DNA of 64,000 bases from RPQJ01 sp963746325 (lineage in GTDB: Bacteria; Pseudomonadota; Gammaproteobacteria; Steroidobacterales; Steroidobacteraceae): the NCBI GenBank assembly GCA_963746325.1, contig CAVVBC010000023.1:113857-177856 (forward strand). Direction: 5' to 3'. Below are positions 8,921 to 18,761 of this stretch, one piece after another; the stretch's first letter is position 1; each line of letters begins with the position of its first letter. The position numbers and the translations under genes are program-made. The notes under the pieces were generated by a model. It had not been told where the DNA came from. It did not search any database and saw nothing but the letters and a program-made list of their open reading frames with translations.

Positions 8921-11144
8921 AGGATTGCCTTCCGGCGGCGGCTGGGGCGCCGGTGCGACGGGCGTCTGCTCGCCGAACGGTGTCGTCGGCGCAGTCGGGG
9001 CCGCCGGCGCGGCCATGCCGGTCGTGTCGTCGCTGATCGAGTGGCCCGAACCGAACCCGAGCTCGAGCCCTGCATGCGCTCTGCCGCAGTCGCGCCCGGG
9101 GGGGATGCCGCGCGCGCGGGGTTCAGCAGTTCCGGCGGGACCAGTTGCTCGAGGGGCGGCAGCGTCGGCTGGTTTTCGCCCGGCATCAGCGGCACGCGAC
9201 CGCTGTTGCGATCCGTCTGCTGCTTGCGGATGAAGTTGTACTTGGCGTTGGTCTCGATGGCGGCATCGATGCCATCGCGCAGGATGCGCGGGCGGATGAA
9301 GACCATCAGGTTGGTCTTGACCTTGTCGACACTGCGGGTCTTGAACAGCTCGCCGAGGAACGGGATCGAGCCGAGGAACGGCACCTGCGAGTTGCTCTCG
9401 CGCACCTCGTCGGAAATCAGGCCGCCGAGCACGATGATGCCGCCGTCCTCGACCATGACGTTGGTGGTGATCGTGCGCTTGTTGGTGATCAGGTCAGTGC
9501 TGCTGACCTGCTGCGAGCTGGCCGCGATGCTCGACGCTTCCTGCGAGATCTTGAGCAGCACCGGCCGAGCCTTCGTTGATCTGCGGCGTGATCTTCAGGA
9601 TGTTGCCGACTTCCTCGCGCTGCACCGTCGTGAACGGATTGACGTTGCCGCCGGGCGTGGTGACGCCCTGGTTGGTGTAGCTGCCGGTGATGAACGGCAC
9701 TTCCTGCGCGATCTTGATCTCCGCCTCTTCGTTGTCGAGCGTGACGAGCGAAGGCGTGGCGATGATGTTGGTGTTGCCCACGCCGCCGATCGGCCCGGAT
9801 CAGGGCGGCCCAGCTCGTGCCGCCCGTGACGATCTGGCCGAGACCCAGCGTCAGGCCGCTCGGCAGGCCCGCGATCGCGTCCGGGTTCAGCACGCCCTGG
9901 ATGATCTCGCCGATGCCAGCGCCGTCGACCGGCTGCACGAAGCCGCCCGCCGGCAGCGAGTTGCCGTTGGAGTCCGTTTCAGCGATCAGCCAGTTCACGC
10001 CCAGGTCCATCGACTTGTCCGCCGACATCTCGACGATGATCGCTTCCACCAGCACCTGCGCGCGGCGGATGTCGAGCCGGTCGACGATGGCCATGACCGA
10101 GCGCATCACCTTGGGCGGCGCCGAGACGACCAGCGCGTTGGTCTGCGGTTCGGCCCAGATGGTGACGCTCTTGTCGCCGCTGCCCGACAGCGATGGCGCC
10201 GCGCCTCCGGCAGTGCCGCCCGCGGCCGGCATGGCCGAGGCAGTGATGCCCTGGATCTGCTCGCGCAGCTTGGTGGCGATCTTCTCGGCGTCCGCGTAGT
10301 TGAGGTACCGCACCTGCGTGTCGCCGCCCGTGGAGAGCGGGGTGTCGAGATGGGCGACCAGCGTTTTCAGGCGCAGGCGCTGGGAGTTCTCGCCGCTGAT
10401 CAGCACGCTGTTGGTGCGCTCGTCCGCTATGACCTTGACCTGCGGCATGCCGGCGCCTTCGCCCCCGGCTCCTGCACCCGTGTAGAGGCTGTTGACGATG
10501 CGGACGACTTCCGCCGCACTCGCGTGCTGCAGCTGCACCACGTCGACGGCCTCGTCGCCCTGCTGGTCGATGCGCTGGATGATCCGCATCACGCGGCTCA
10601 CGTTCGAGGCGCGGTCCGAGATGATCAGCATGTTCGACGATGGATAGGCAGCCAGGTGGCCGTATTGCGGAATCAGCGGCCGCAGGATCGGCACCAGCTG
10701 CGCCGCGCTCACGTTCTTGACGGCCACCACCTGCGTGACGATCTCGTCGGAGGTCGAGCTCACGCGTCCCGGCAGGTCGTTGGCCGGTACCTGCCGCGCG
10801 TTGGCGTCCGGGATGATCTTGATCGTGTCGCCCGAGGGCACTGCGACGAAGCCGTGCACCTGCAGGATCGAGAGGAACGCCTCGTAGAAGGCGGCGGGCG
10901 ACATCGGCGTGGACGATAGCATCGTCACCTGCGCCTTCACGCGCGGGTCGACGATGAAGTTCTTGCCGGTAACCGCGCTTACCGCCTCGATGATCTGCGA
11001 CAGGTCGGCGTCCTTGTAATTGGGTGTGATCGAGCCTTGCGCGCGGGCTGGCGTCACCGCCGATCCCATCGCCAGCAGCATTGCAAGGCCCGTCGTCGCG
11101 GCCAGCCGCGTGGTTCGTTGGAATAGCTTGAGCTTCATCGTCAC
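8917..11144 (-). CDS. gspD: Type II secretion secretin GspD (two extra bases)
   Basis: Outer-membrane secretin. A signal peptide ending ARA-Q (about residue 35) is followed by the N0 domain (NYKDADLSQIIEAVSAVTGKNF), N1-N3 domains (KNVSAAQLVPILRPL; DVVQLQHASAAEVVRIV; VRYLNYADAEKIA) and the secretin core. The frame breaks after SWAALIRA: removing the base at 9791 restores IGGVGNTNIIATPSLVTLDN; removing one C at 9561-9562 restores INEGSAVLLKISQEAS. The secretin signature EDGGIIVLGGLISDE and VPFLGSIPFLGELF are present. The Arg-rich last 45 residues look out of frame, so a further indel near the G7 run at about 9100 is possible. GTG start overlaps the gspC stop (GTGA). Confidence 0.93.
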
Positions 11145-12112
11145 TCCGCGGAGCCTTGCATTTCTGTGGTGACCGAAACCGGTTCGGACGCCTCGACCGC
11201 GTCGGCGTCCGGCGCGATCTGCGAATTACTGATGTTGACCTGCACCGTCGTGCCGTTGCGCTCGATCGTGACCGTGGCGGTCGGCGCGCTGTTCAGCGTC
11301 TGCAGGATGTCCATGCCGCGACTCGGGTCGTCGAGCGGGGTGCCGTTGATCGCTGTGACCAGGTCGCCCGGCAGCAGGCCTAAGCGATTGAACACGGCCC
11401 GGCTGCGTCCCGGATAGACCCGATAGCCGCGCTGCTGGCCGTTCGCGAACACCGGCTGCGGCCGCATGATATCGGTGATGGCGGCCGGATTGGCGGCGGC
11501 CAGCTGCCGCAGGCGGTCACCCAGCATCGGATCGGCCGGATTGGCCCCGGGGGGCACCGACGCGGACATGCCGCCGCCCTGGAACTTCTTGGGCAGCAGC
11601 AAAGCCTCGAGCTTTCCGCCCCGGTCGAGAATCGCCCGGTCGGGGTACACCGAATGGAGCTTGGTGCCACCCGTAATCGTCTTGCCGACGCTGTACACCT
11701 TCGCCGCCGCCGGGGTCTCGCCGATGATGGCGTACCCCAGGGTGGGGTCGGTGTTGGCGATGGTGCCGACCAGGACCAGCGGCATCTGCGAGGCGGCCAC
11801 GGCGTTCGGATCGGTGGAGCCGGCGGGGGCATTGGCCTCGCCGAACAGGTGGGCATTGACGATGGAGGCGACGTCGACGGTGCGCACCGGCGGCGGGGCC
11901 GTGACGCCGGCGGCAGCCCCCGGCCCAGCAACCACGCCATTTTTGGCCCCCACGAGAGCCCAACCGAGCTGTACCAGCTGCCAGGCCAGCACCACCACGA
12001 GCAGGGCGGACACGGCGAGCGGCAGCAGTTTCTGCCAACCGTCCGTCCGGGCGCCCTGTGCTGCGGAGGCGATTCGGCTAAAACGCTCGTTCACGCTCTG
12101 GGGCAGTGGCAT
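11141..12112 (-). CDS. gspC: Type II secretion inner-membrane protein GspC with PDZ domain
   Basis: Bitopic inner-membrane protein linking the secretin to the inner-membrane platform. Cytoplasmic N-terminus of about 30 residues, one TM helix (LLPLAVSALLVVVLAWQLVQ, about 29-48), a linker, the homology region (IVNAHLFGEA ... LVLVGTIANTDPTLGYAII, about 88-140) that binds secretin N0, and a PDZ domain at the C-terminus (YRVYPGRSRAVFNRLGLLPGDLVTAINGTPL). 323 residues is normal. First gene of gspC-D-E-F; overlaps gspD by 4 bases. The 213-base gap to the divergent clpS should hold its promoter, though no consensus boxes stand out. Confidence 0.93.
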   Translation of the reverse strand: MPLPQSVNERFSRIASAAQGARTDGWQKLLPLAVSALLVVVLAWQLVQLGWALVGAKNGVVAGPGAAAGVTAPPPVRTVDVASIVNAHLFGEANAPAGSTDPNAVAASQMPLVLVGTIANTDPTLGYAIIGETPAAAKVYSVGKTITGGTKLHSVYPDRAILDRGGKLEALLLPKKFQGGGMSASVPPGANPADPMLGDRLRQLAAANPAAITDIMRPQPVFANGQQRGYRVYPGRSRAVFNRLGLLPGDLVTAINGTPLDDPSRGMDILQTLNSAPTATVTIERNGTTVQVNISNSQIAPDADAVEASEPVSVTTEMQGSAE

Positions 12113-12325
12113 CAGGTCTCTGGTAAGTGGCCGTCCGGCAAGGCCGTGCTCCGGAATGCGGCATCATACGTACTTGGACGACAGGCTCTCAAGACAGTTG
12201 CGTGTCATACGGATGACCGGATCTCGTTTTTCGCCGTCCGTTAGCTGCCTCACGAAGTCGCCCCGGCTGCTTGTCAGGCAGGGGGGGTGGCCCTATATAG
12301 GACGTTCAGTCGAGTTGGACAGGCA

Positions 12326-12643
12326 ATGAGCGAGGAACATACACGGCAGGGCCACGGTCTGATCGTGGAGGAAGCCAGGCCGCAGACCAAGCGCCCGCCC
12401 CTCTATCAGGTCGTGCTCCTGAACGACGACTACACCCCGATGGAGTTCGTGGTGGATGTCCTGGAACATATATTCGGGTTGGATCGCACGGCAGCCACGC
12501 GGGTGATGCTGGAGGTCCACACCAAGGGCAAGGGCGTATGCGGCGTGTACACCTTCGAAATCGCGGAAACCAAGGTCGCGCAGGTCACCACCTACGCGCG
12601 GCAGCACCAGCATCCTTTACTCTGCACCATGGAAGAGGCCTGA
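12326..12643 (+). CDS. clpS: ATP-dependent Clp protease adaptor ClpS
   Basis: Adaptor that delivers N-end-rule substrates to ClpAP. The folded domain begins at PPLYQVVLLNDDYTPMEFVVDVL; the DDYT/ME loop binds ClpA and forms the hydrophobic pocket with the HTKGKGVCGVYTFEIAETK strand region. 105 residues from ATG 12326, which is preferred over the in-frame upstream start at 12287 because the family begins with a short flexible tail such as MSEEHTRQG. Directly upstream of clpA (4-base gap), the standard arrangement. The neighbouring aat gene makes the secondary N-degrons that ClpS reads. Confidence 0.97.
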   Translation: MSEEHTRQGHGLIVEEARPQTKRPPLYQVVLLNDDYTPMEFVVDVLEHIFGLDRTAATRVMLEVHTKGKGVCGVYTFEIAETKVAQVTTYARQHQHPLLCTMEEA

Positions 12644-12647
12644 AGCC

Positions 12648-14921
12648 GTGTTGAGCAGCGAACTCGAGATCTGCCTGAACGAGGCCTTCCAGGGTGCCCG
12701 GGAAGCCCGGCACGAATTCATGACGGTCGAGCACCTGCTGCTTGCCATCATCGATACCCCGAAGGTCCGCGACATCCTGCGCGCGTGCGGGGCCGACGCC
12801 ACGCGCCTGAGCAAGGAGCTCAAGGACTTCGTCGACCAGACCACTCCGCGCCTCAAGCAGGACGATGAACGCGAGGTGCAACCCACGCTGGGCTTCCAGC
12901 GCGTGCTGCAGCGCGCCGTGTTCCACGTGCAATCGAGCGGCAAGAAGGAAGTCTCGGTCGCCAACGTGCTGGTCGCGATCTTCTCCGAGAAGCACTCGCA
13001 CGCCGCCTACCTGCTGGGCCTGCAGGAAGTCTCGCGCCTCGACGTCGTCAACTTCATTTCCCACGGGCTCTCCAAGTCCGAAGACGCGGCGCCACGCGCG
13101 GGCGACGAGCCGCAGGCGCAGTCCGAGGCTGAGCGCGACGCGGAGACCACCTCGGCGCTCGAGAAATTCGCCACCAACCTCAACAAGCTCGCGCAGGAAG
13201 GCAAGATCGACCCGCTCATCGGGCGCGCGCTCGAGATCGAGCGCACGGTCGAGATCCTGTGCCGCCGCCGCAAGAACAACCCGCTGTACGTGGGCGAGGC
13301 GGGCGTCGGCAAGACGGCGCTGGTCGAAGGCCTGGCGCGCCTGATCGTCGAGGGCAAGGTGCCGGACGTCCTTGCCGACAGCACGGTCTACTCGCTCGAC
13401 CTCGGTTCGCTGATCGCGGGCACCAAGTACCGCGGCGATTTCGAGAAGCGCCTCAAGGGCGTGCTGGCAGAGATCAAGAAGCAGCCCGGCGCGATCCTGT
13501 TCATCGACGAGATCCACACGGTCATCGGCGCCGGTGCGGCCTCGGGCGGCGTCATGGATGCGTCCAACCTGATCAAGCCCGCGCTCGCGAACGGCGAGCT
13601 GCGCTGCATCGGCTCGACCACCTACCAGGAATACCGCGGCATCTTCGAGAAAGACCATGCGCTCACGCGCCGCTTCCAGAAGATCGACGTGGTCGAGCCC
13701 ACGGTGCCCGAGACGATCGAGATCCTGCGCGGCCTGCGCCCGCGGTTCGAGGAGCATCATGGCGTCAAGTACGCGGACGAGGCGCTGAAAGCGGCGGCCG
13801 AGCTCTCGGCGCGGCACATCAACGACCGTCACCTGCCCGACAAGGCGATCGACGTCATCGACGAGGCCGGCGCGCGCCAGCGGCTGAAGCCGATCGACCA
13901 GCGTGCCGAGACGGTCACCGTGGAGCAGATCGAGGACGTGGTGGCGCGCATCGCGCGCATCCCGCCGAAGACAGTGTCCAGCAACGATCGCGACGTGCTC
14001 AAGAACCTCGACCGCAACCTGAAGCTGGTCATCTACGGCCAGGACAAGGCCATCGACACGCTGTCGTCGTCGATCAAGATGGCGCGTTCGGGCCTCGGTG
14101 ACCAGCGCAAGCCGGTGGGTTCATTCCTCTTCGCCGGGCCGACGGGCGTCGGCAAGACCGAAGTCACGCGGCAGCTGGCGCTGGTGCTCGGCGTGGAGCT
14201 CGTGCGCTTCGACATGTCGGAATACATGGAGCGGCACACGGTCTCGCGCCTGATCGGCGCGCCCCCGGGATACGTCGGTTTCGACCAGGGCGGCCTGCTG
14301 ACGGAGGCGATCACCAAGCATCCGCACTGCGTGCTGCTGCTCGACGAGATCGAGAAGGCGCACCCGGACGTGTTCAACCTGCTGCTGCAGGTCATGGACC
14401 ACGGCACGCTCACCGACAACAACGGGCGCAAGGCGGACTTCCGCCACGTCGTGATCGTGATGACGACGAACGCGGGCGCCGCGGACATGAGCCGCGCATC
14501 GGTCGGTTTCGTCGCACAGGACAATGCATCGGACGGCATGGAGGCGATCAAGAAGATGTTCGCGCCGGAGTTCCGCAACCGCCTCGATGCAGTGGTGCAG
14601 TTCGGGCCGTTGGACGAACGGACGATCCAGCGCGTGGTCGACAAGCTGCTGGTCGAGGTGGAGTCGCAGCTCGAGCAGAAGGGCGTGCAGCTGCACATCG
14701 ACGAGGACGCACGTTCGTGGATCGCGAAGCGGGGCTACGACCCGAAGATGGGCGCGCGGCCGATGGCTCGCATCATCCAGGAGCACATCAAGCGGCCGCT
14801 CGCCGAAGAGCTGCTGTTCGGCAGCCTGGAGCACGGGGGCCATGCCTTCGTCAGCGTGGGCGCTGACGGCACGCTCAAGGTCGAGTCGCGCAGCGCCGAC
14901 GAGCCTGCACTGCTCGAGTGA
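12648..14921 (+). CDS. clpA: ATP-dependent Clp protease ATP-binding subunit ClpA
   Basis: Hexameric AAA+ unfoldase that feeds substrates into ClpP. Starts with GTG: MLSSELEICLNEAF, the typical N-domain, which repeats to about residue 145. First Walker A GEAGVGKT at about 216, Walker B LFIDEIHT; second Walker A GPTGVGKTE at about 496, with the LLLDEIEKAHPDVFN Walker B. 757 residues, the normal length. Coupled to clpS. Followed by a strong palindrome at 14930-14953 that may end the message. Confidence 0.97.
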   Translation: MLSSELEICLNEAFQGAREARHEFMTVEHLLLAIIDTPKVRDILRACGADATRLSKELKDFVDQTTPRLKQDDEREVQPTLGFQRVLQRAVFHVQSSGKKEVSVANVLVAIFSEKHSHAAYLLGLQEVSRLDVVNFISHGLSKSEDAAPRAGDEPQAQSEAERDAETTSALEKFATNLNKLAQEGKIDPLIGRALEIERTVEILCRRRKNNPLYVGEAGVGKTALVEGLARLIVEGKVPDVLADSTVYSLDLGSLIAGTKYRGDFEKRLKGVLAEIKKQPGAILFIDEIHTVIGAGAASGGVMDASNLIKPALANGELRCIGSTTYQEYRGIFEKDHALTRRFQKIDVVEPTVPETIEILRGLRPRFEEHHGVKYADEALKAAAELSARHINDRHLPDKAIDVIDEAGARQRLKPIDQRAETVTVEQIEDVVARIARIPPKTVSSNDRDVLKNLDRNLKLVIYGQDKAIDTLSSSIKMARSGLGDQRKPVGSFLFAGPTGVGKTEVTRQLALVLGVELVRFDMSEYMERHTVSRLIGAPPGYVGFDQGGLLTEAITKHPHCVLLLDEIEKAHPDVFNLLLQVMDHGTLTDNNGRKADFRHVVIVMTTNAGAADMSRASVGFVAQDNASDGMEAIKKMFAPEFRNRLDAVVQFGPLDERTIQRVVDKLLVEVESQLEQKGVQLHIDEDARSWIAKRGYDPKMGARPMARIIQEHIKRPLAEELLFGSLEHGGHAFVSVGADGTLKVESRSADEPALLE

Positions 14922-14929
14922 CGCCGGCA

Positions 14930-14953
14930 CCTCTCCCACGTCAGTGGGAGAGG
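14930..14953. repeat. Palindromic repeat CCTCTCCCAC-GTCA-GTGGGAGAGG
   Basis: Perfect 10-base arms with a 4-base loop, 9 bases after the clpA stop, followed by the GCGCGGGTGAGGG tail common to this repeat family. It is a relative of the CCCTCTCCCGC palindromes at 17.5, 32.0 and 40.1 kb. Could terminate clpA transcription, although there is no T run. Confidence 0.7.
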
Positions 14954-14984
14954 TCGCGCACAGCGCGGGTGAGGGTTCCCGGCG

Positions 14985-15115
14985 ACCGATCCGAGGTCCT
15001 TGCCCCGAGCTTGGAAAAGCAGGCACTGGGCACTGAGCAGGGTGGCCGATCTGAGTCCCTTGCCCCGAGCTTGGAAAGGCAGACACGCGCTCTGGGCAAG
15101 GGACTCAGATCGGCC
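14985..15115 (+). repeat. Hairpin repeat, copy 2, with a degenerate tandem half-copy
   Basis: Arms at 15044-15065 and 15094-15115 are perfect complements over 22 bases around the core CGAGCTTGGAAAGGCAGACA-CGCGCTCT (15066-15093). Immediately before it (14985-15040) lies a degenerate direct repeat carrying the same left half and core (CGAGCTTGGAAAAGCAGGCA) but no matching right arm. The 378 bases between clpA (14921) and infA (15300) hold only these repeats and the palindrome at 14930; I see no gene there. Confidence 0.75.
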
Positions 15116-15299
15116 TCCCGCTGCAGCGGCAGCCGCAGCGCGCACCCCACCTGACGAAGAGCGCCTCTGTATCCGTCCCTGGCGTTTCCGGTCGTCTGAG
15201 TTGCCTTTCGCCGAGGCCAGAAACGAAAAAGCCGGCAAAGCCGGCCTTCCTCAACCCAACGACCCGCCGGCGCATGACCGGACGGATGCAGCAGGACGC

Positions 15300-15518
<219 letters not shown>

Positions 15519-15594
15519 GCATCCTCTCATGCACGGGGAAAGCCGGCGGAATTCTGCAGAAAGCGACTTTCCAAAGCAATGGACGGCCACCCGC

Positions 15595-16272
15595 TCAGGG
15601 AATGGCGCGCTCGAGGTGGGCGACGAACTCGACGCGCGGAATGAGTCTCGCGCCCAGCGTGAACAGATGCTCGCTTGCCACCTGGCAGTCGATGAGCTCC
15701 ACGTCGCGCTCGAGCAGCCACTGCACGAGCGCATGCAGCGCAACCTTGCTGGCGTCGGTCGCCGTGCTGAACATCGACTCGCCGAAAAAAACGCGACCGA
15801 GCAGCAAGCCATACAAGCCGCCGACCAGTGACGGGGCGCCCTCCGCCGGGTCGAGCCAGACCTCGACCGAATGTGCGTGCCCCTGTCGATGCAGTTCGCC
15901 GTAGGCCGTGCGCATCGCCGGCGAAATCCACGTGCCTTCCTGCGCGCGGGTGCCGCTGTCGGCGCATTGCGCGATCACCGCGTCGAAGCACGTGTCCATG
16001 GTGACGCGGAAACGCTGCAGTCGCAGCGTCTTGCGCAGGCTGCGCGACACCTTCAGTTCGGCGGGAAACAGCACCATCCGCGGGTCTGGTGACCACCACA
16101 GGATCGGCTGGCCTTGCGAAAACCAGGGAAAGATGCCACGACGATACGCGGCAAGCAGTCGCTCGGGATGCAGGTCGCCGCCCGCACACAGCAGGCCGTC
16201 GGGCTCGACCAGCGCCTGGGTCACCGGCGGGAATGCATCCGGTAGCGATGCCGGCCTGAGCCAGGGAATCAT
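15595..16272 (-). CDS. aat: Leucyl/phenylalanyl-tRNA--protein transferase
   Basis: Adds Leu or Phe from aminoacyl-tRNA to proteins with N-terminal Lys or Arg, making N-degrons recognised by ClpS, whose gene lies nearby. 225 residues. Conserved elements: PDGLLCAGGDLHPERLLAAY, RRGIFPWFSQGQPILWWSPD, RMVLFP, the TWI stretch before AYGELHRQGHAHSVEVW, GGLYGLLLGRVFFGESMFS and the C-terminal LIDCQV. ATG 16272 overlaps the stop of the upstream acetyltransferase-like gene by 4 bases (ATGA), so the two are translationally coupled. Confidence 0.97.
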   Translation of the reverse strand: MIPWLRPASLPDAFPPVTQALVEPDGLLCAGGDLHPERLLAAYRRGIFPWFSQGQPILWWSPDPRMVLFPAELKVSRSLRKTLRLQRFRVTMDTCFDAVIAQCADSGTRAQEGTWISPAMRTAYGELHRQGHAHSVEVWLDPAEGAPSLVGGLYGLLLGRVFFGESMFSTATDASKVALHALVQWLLERDVELIDCQVASEHLFTLGARLIPRVEFVAHLERAIP

Positions 16273-17471
16273 CGACCTGTTGCCTCGCCCTGGTCGCCGC
16301 CGCTGCTGCTGCCGCTGCGCTGGAAGGGCAGGTGCTCGCGCGCAGAGGCGATGTATGAATCGATCGCGGTCCGCTCGCGGTCCAGGTAGCGCGCAACGGC
16401 TGCGCGAAATCCCGCGTGCTCCAGCCAATGCGCGGACGTGGTCCGCGTCGGCTCGAAGCCGCGTGCGAGCTTGTGCTCGCCCTGGGTGCCGGGGTCGAAG
16501 AAGCCGATGCCGCGTTCTATGCAGTGTTCGATGCCCTGGTAGTAGCAGGCCTCGAAATGCAGCGAGTCCTCCTGCGTGGCGGCGCCCCAGTACCGGCCGT
16601 ACAGCCAGCCACCGCCCTCGAAGAAGATGGCGGCTGCCACCGGCGTGCCCGCGCGTTCCGCGAGCTTGACCACCACGGTGCCGGGCAGGGCCGCGGACAC
16701 CTGGCGCAGGAATTCGACGTTGAGGTAATGCCCGTTGCCGTGCCGCAGGAAAGTGCGCTCGGAGAAGCCGAAGATGGCATGCCACAAGCGGGCGTCGATC
16801 GCTTCGCCGGCCAGCGAACGAAAGGTGATGCCGGACTCGGCCACCTTGCGGCGCTCGCGCCTGGTCTTCTTGCGCTTGTCCGCACGGAAGGTGGCGAGGA
16901 AATCCTCGAACGTGCGATAGCCGCGGTTGTGCCAGAGAAAGCGGCAGTCGTGCCGGCGCAGAAAACCTGCGCCCTCGAGCGCGGCCTGGTCGTCGTCGAG
17001 CGTGAAATTGACATGTGCACCCGACGCGCCCGTCTGCCGCGCGGATTCGAGCAATACGTCCGCGAGCATGGCGCGAATCCCTGTCGCGTCCGGGCTGTCG
17101 CCGTCGACGCCTGCGGCCACCAGCAGGCGGGGCCCCGACACCGGCGTGAACGGAATCGCCGACAACTGCTTCGGGTAGTACTCGAGGCCCGCGCGCTGGT
17201 ACGACTGCGCCCAGCTCCAGTCGAACACGAACTCGCCCCACGAATGGGTCTTCAGGTATTGCGGCACGGCGGCCACGAGTCGGCCGCTGTCCGCATCGCG
17301 CACCACGAGGTGCGTGGGAATCCAGCCCGAGTCACCGCCGACACACCCCGTGGTCTCGAGCGCGTCGAGGAAAGCGTGCTTCAGGAAAGGATGGTGGGTG
17401 GGGTCGAGTGAGTCCCAGGCGCCAGCGTCGACCTCGGCGATGCGGCCGACGATCTCGGCCTTCAGCGGCAC
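16269..17471 (-). CDS. GNAT-fold protein, FemAB-like (peptidogalycan biosynthesis/recognition family)
   Basis: 400-residue cytosolic protein of the family annotated as peptidogalycan biosynthesis proteins or GNAT-like acyltransferases (DUF482). Hallmarks visible: HPFLKHAFLDALETTGCVG near the N-terminus, WAQSYQRAGLEYYPKQLSAIPFTPV GPRLL around 88-115, HVNFTLDD, and near the C-terminus the block EACYYQGIEHCIERG followed by FDPGTQGEHKLARGFEPT. By analogy with FemABX enzymes it would transfer an amino acid from aminoacyl-tRNA; that is an inference, but coupling with aat, another aminoacyl-tRNA-dependent transferase, is consistent. No signal peptide. Confidence 0.88.
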   Translation of the reverse strand: MPLKAEIVGRIAEVDAGAWDSLDPTHHPFLKHAFLDALETTGCVGGDSGWIPTHLVVRDADSGRLVAAVPQYLKTHSWGEFVFDWSWAQSYQRAGLEYYPKQLSAIPFTPVSGPRLLVAAGVDGDSPDATGIRAMLADVLLESARQTGASGAHVNFTLDDDQAALEGAGFLRRHDCRFLWHNRGYRTFEDFLATFRADKRKKTRRERRKVAESGITFRSLAGEAIDARLWHAIFGFSERTFLRHGNGHYLNVEFLRQVSAALPGTVVVKLAERAGTPVAAAIFFEGGGWLYGRYWGAATQEDSLHFEACYYQGIEHCIERGIGFFDPGTQGEHKLARGFEPTRTTSAHWLEHAGFRAAVARYLDRERTAIDSYIASAREHLPFQRSGSSSGGDQGEATGR

Positions 17472-17481
17472 GGGTCGAGGA

Positions 17482-17519
17482 CCCTCACCCCAGCCCTCTC
17501 CCGCTGGCGCGGGAGAGGG
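17482..17519. repeat. Intergenic palindrome CCCTCTCCCGC-TGGC-GCGGGAGAGGG
   Basis: Perfect 11-base arms (17494-17504 and 17509-17519) preceded by CCCTCACCCCAG, the tail of this repeat family in reverse orientation. Sits in the 57 bases between trxB and the GNAT-like gene, both on the minus strand. Confidence 0.75.
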
Positions 17520-17528
17520 GGCCGAGCT

Positions 17529-18497
17529 TCAATGCGCTGCAGCGGCATCCACGGCATCCAGGTACTTGTCCGCGTCGAGCGCGGCCATGCAGCCCGTTCC
17601 GGCCGACGTCACGGCCTGGCGATACACGTGATCGGCCACGTCGCCCGCGGCGAACACGCCTGGCACGCTGGTCGCCGTCGCGCCACCCGCAGTGCCCGAC
17701 TTCACGGTGATGTAGCCGCCGCTCATCTCGAGCTGGTTGGCGAAGATCTGCGTGTTCGGGATGTGGCCGACGGCAATGAACAAACCGGCCACGGTGATGT
17801 CCCTGGTGCCCGAGCCGTCGGTGGCCGCGACACGCACGCCGGTGACGCCCGTTTCGTCGCCGAGCACTTCGTCAACCGTGTGGTTCCAGATGATGTCGAC
17901 CGCGCCCGCGCGCTGCCGCTCGAACAGGTGGTCCTGCAGGATCTTCTCGGAACGCAGCTTGTCGCGACGATGGATCAGCGTGACGTGTGAGGCGATGTTC
18001 GAGAGGTAAAGCGCTTCTTCGACCGCCGTGTTGCCGCCGCCGACCACCGCGACGCGCTGGCCGCGGAAGAAGAAGCCGTCGCAGGTCGCGCAGGCCGAGA
18101 CGCCGCGGCCCTTGAATTTCTCCTCGGAGTCGAGGCCGAGGTACTGTGCGCTCGCGCCCGTCGCGATGATGAGCGCGTCGCACGTGTAGTCGCCGCGATC
18201 GCCCTTCAGCAGCAGCGGGCGCCGGCTGAAATCGACCTCGTTGATGTGGTCCATCAGGATCTCGGTGTGGAAGCGCTCGGCGTGCTCGCGCATGCGCTCC
18301 ATCAGGCCCGGGCCGGTGAGGCCGTGCGGGTCGCCGGGCCAGTTGTCGACCTCGGTGGTGGTCATGAGCTGGCCGCCTTGCTCCATCCCCGTGATCAGCA
18401 GCGGGTTGCGATTGGCGCGCGCGGCATAGACCGCCGCCGAATAGCCGGCCGGACCGGATCCCAGGATGATCAGCCGCGAGTGGCGGGGGTCGCTCAT
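17529..18497 (-). CDS. trxB: Thioredoxin-disulfide reductase
   Basis: FAD- and NADPH-dependent reductase that keeps thioredoxin reduced. FAD-binding GSGPAG at 13-18, redox disulfide CATC at 136-139 followed by DGFFF, NADPH-binding GGGNTAVEEA at 153-162, and the C-terminal FAD motif GVFAAGDVADHVYRQAVTSAGTG. 322 residues. ATG 18497 has an AAGGAA element 8 bases upstream. Divergent from ftsK; the 264-base gap contains an inverted repeat at 18593-18663. Confidence 0.97.
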   Translation of the reverse strand: MSDPRHSRLIILGSGPAGYSAAVYAARANRNPLLITGMEQGGQLMTTTEVDNWPGDPHGLTGPGLMERMREHAERFHTEILMDHINEVDFSRRPLLLKGDRGDYTCDALIIATGASAQYLGLDSEEKFKGRGVSACATCDGFFFRGQRVAVVGGGNTAVEEALYLSNIASHVTLIHRRDKLRSEKILQDHLFERQRAGAVDIIWNHTVDEVLGDETGVTGVRVAATDGSGTRDITVAGLFIAVGHIPNTQIFANQLEMSGGYITVKSGTAGGATATSVPGVFAAGDVADHVYRQAVTSAGTGCMAALDADKYLDAVDAAAAH

Positions 18498-18592
18498 GTA
18501 TAATTCCTTGCTCGAAAACGCGCGGTGCGCCGTGGAAGGCGCGGCATGGTAAGGCCTCCCGCCAGTCGACGGAAAGCACCCTGCGCGCCGCT

Positions 18593-18663
18593 GGGGACAC
18601 TCACCTGTTTCCCAGTCGAAGTCAGGCCAGCACCTCGATTCCCAAGAATAGGTGAGTGTCCCC
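18593..18663. repeat. Inverted repeat with GGGGACACTCACCT ends
   Basis: 14-base perfect arms at 18593-18606 and 18650-18663 separated by 43 bases, in the trxB-ftsK gap. The outer ends GGGGACACTCACCT(A/G)TTT resemble the recurring GGGGACAGACACC-type ends found near REP-associated tyrosine transposases in other genomes; that comparison is from memory. No transposase gene is present. Could be a small non-autonomous element or a hairpin terminator. Confidence 0.6.
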
Positions 18664-18761
18664 TATTTTCCGAGTTCCAGGTGGCGGCCAAGCTCGGTTG
18701 GTTGTAGCCTTATTTAAACCAATGGGTTACGTACGACTCTTGAACTATCAGGTGATGAGCT

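Noticed and set aside
8917..9016. ATG 9016 as the gspE start
   Set aside because: It adds a Pro/Ala-rich leader overlapping gspD; GTG 8920 has a GTGA overlap, a ribosome-binding site and the normal N-domain. Kept as an alternative only.
7391..9829. An 812-residue plus-strand reading frame
   Set aside because: It is the antisense shadow of gspE/gspD, rich in Asp/Arg/His/Val as expected for the complementary strand of GC-rich genes.
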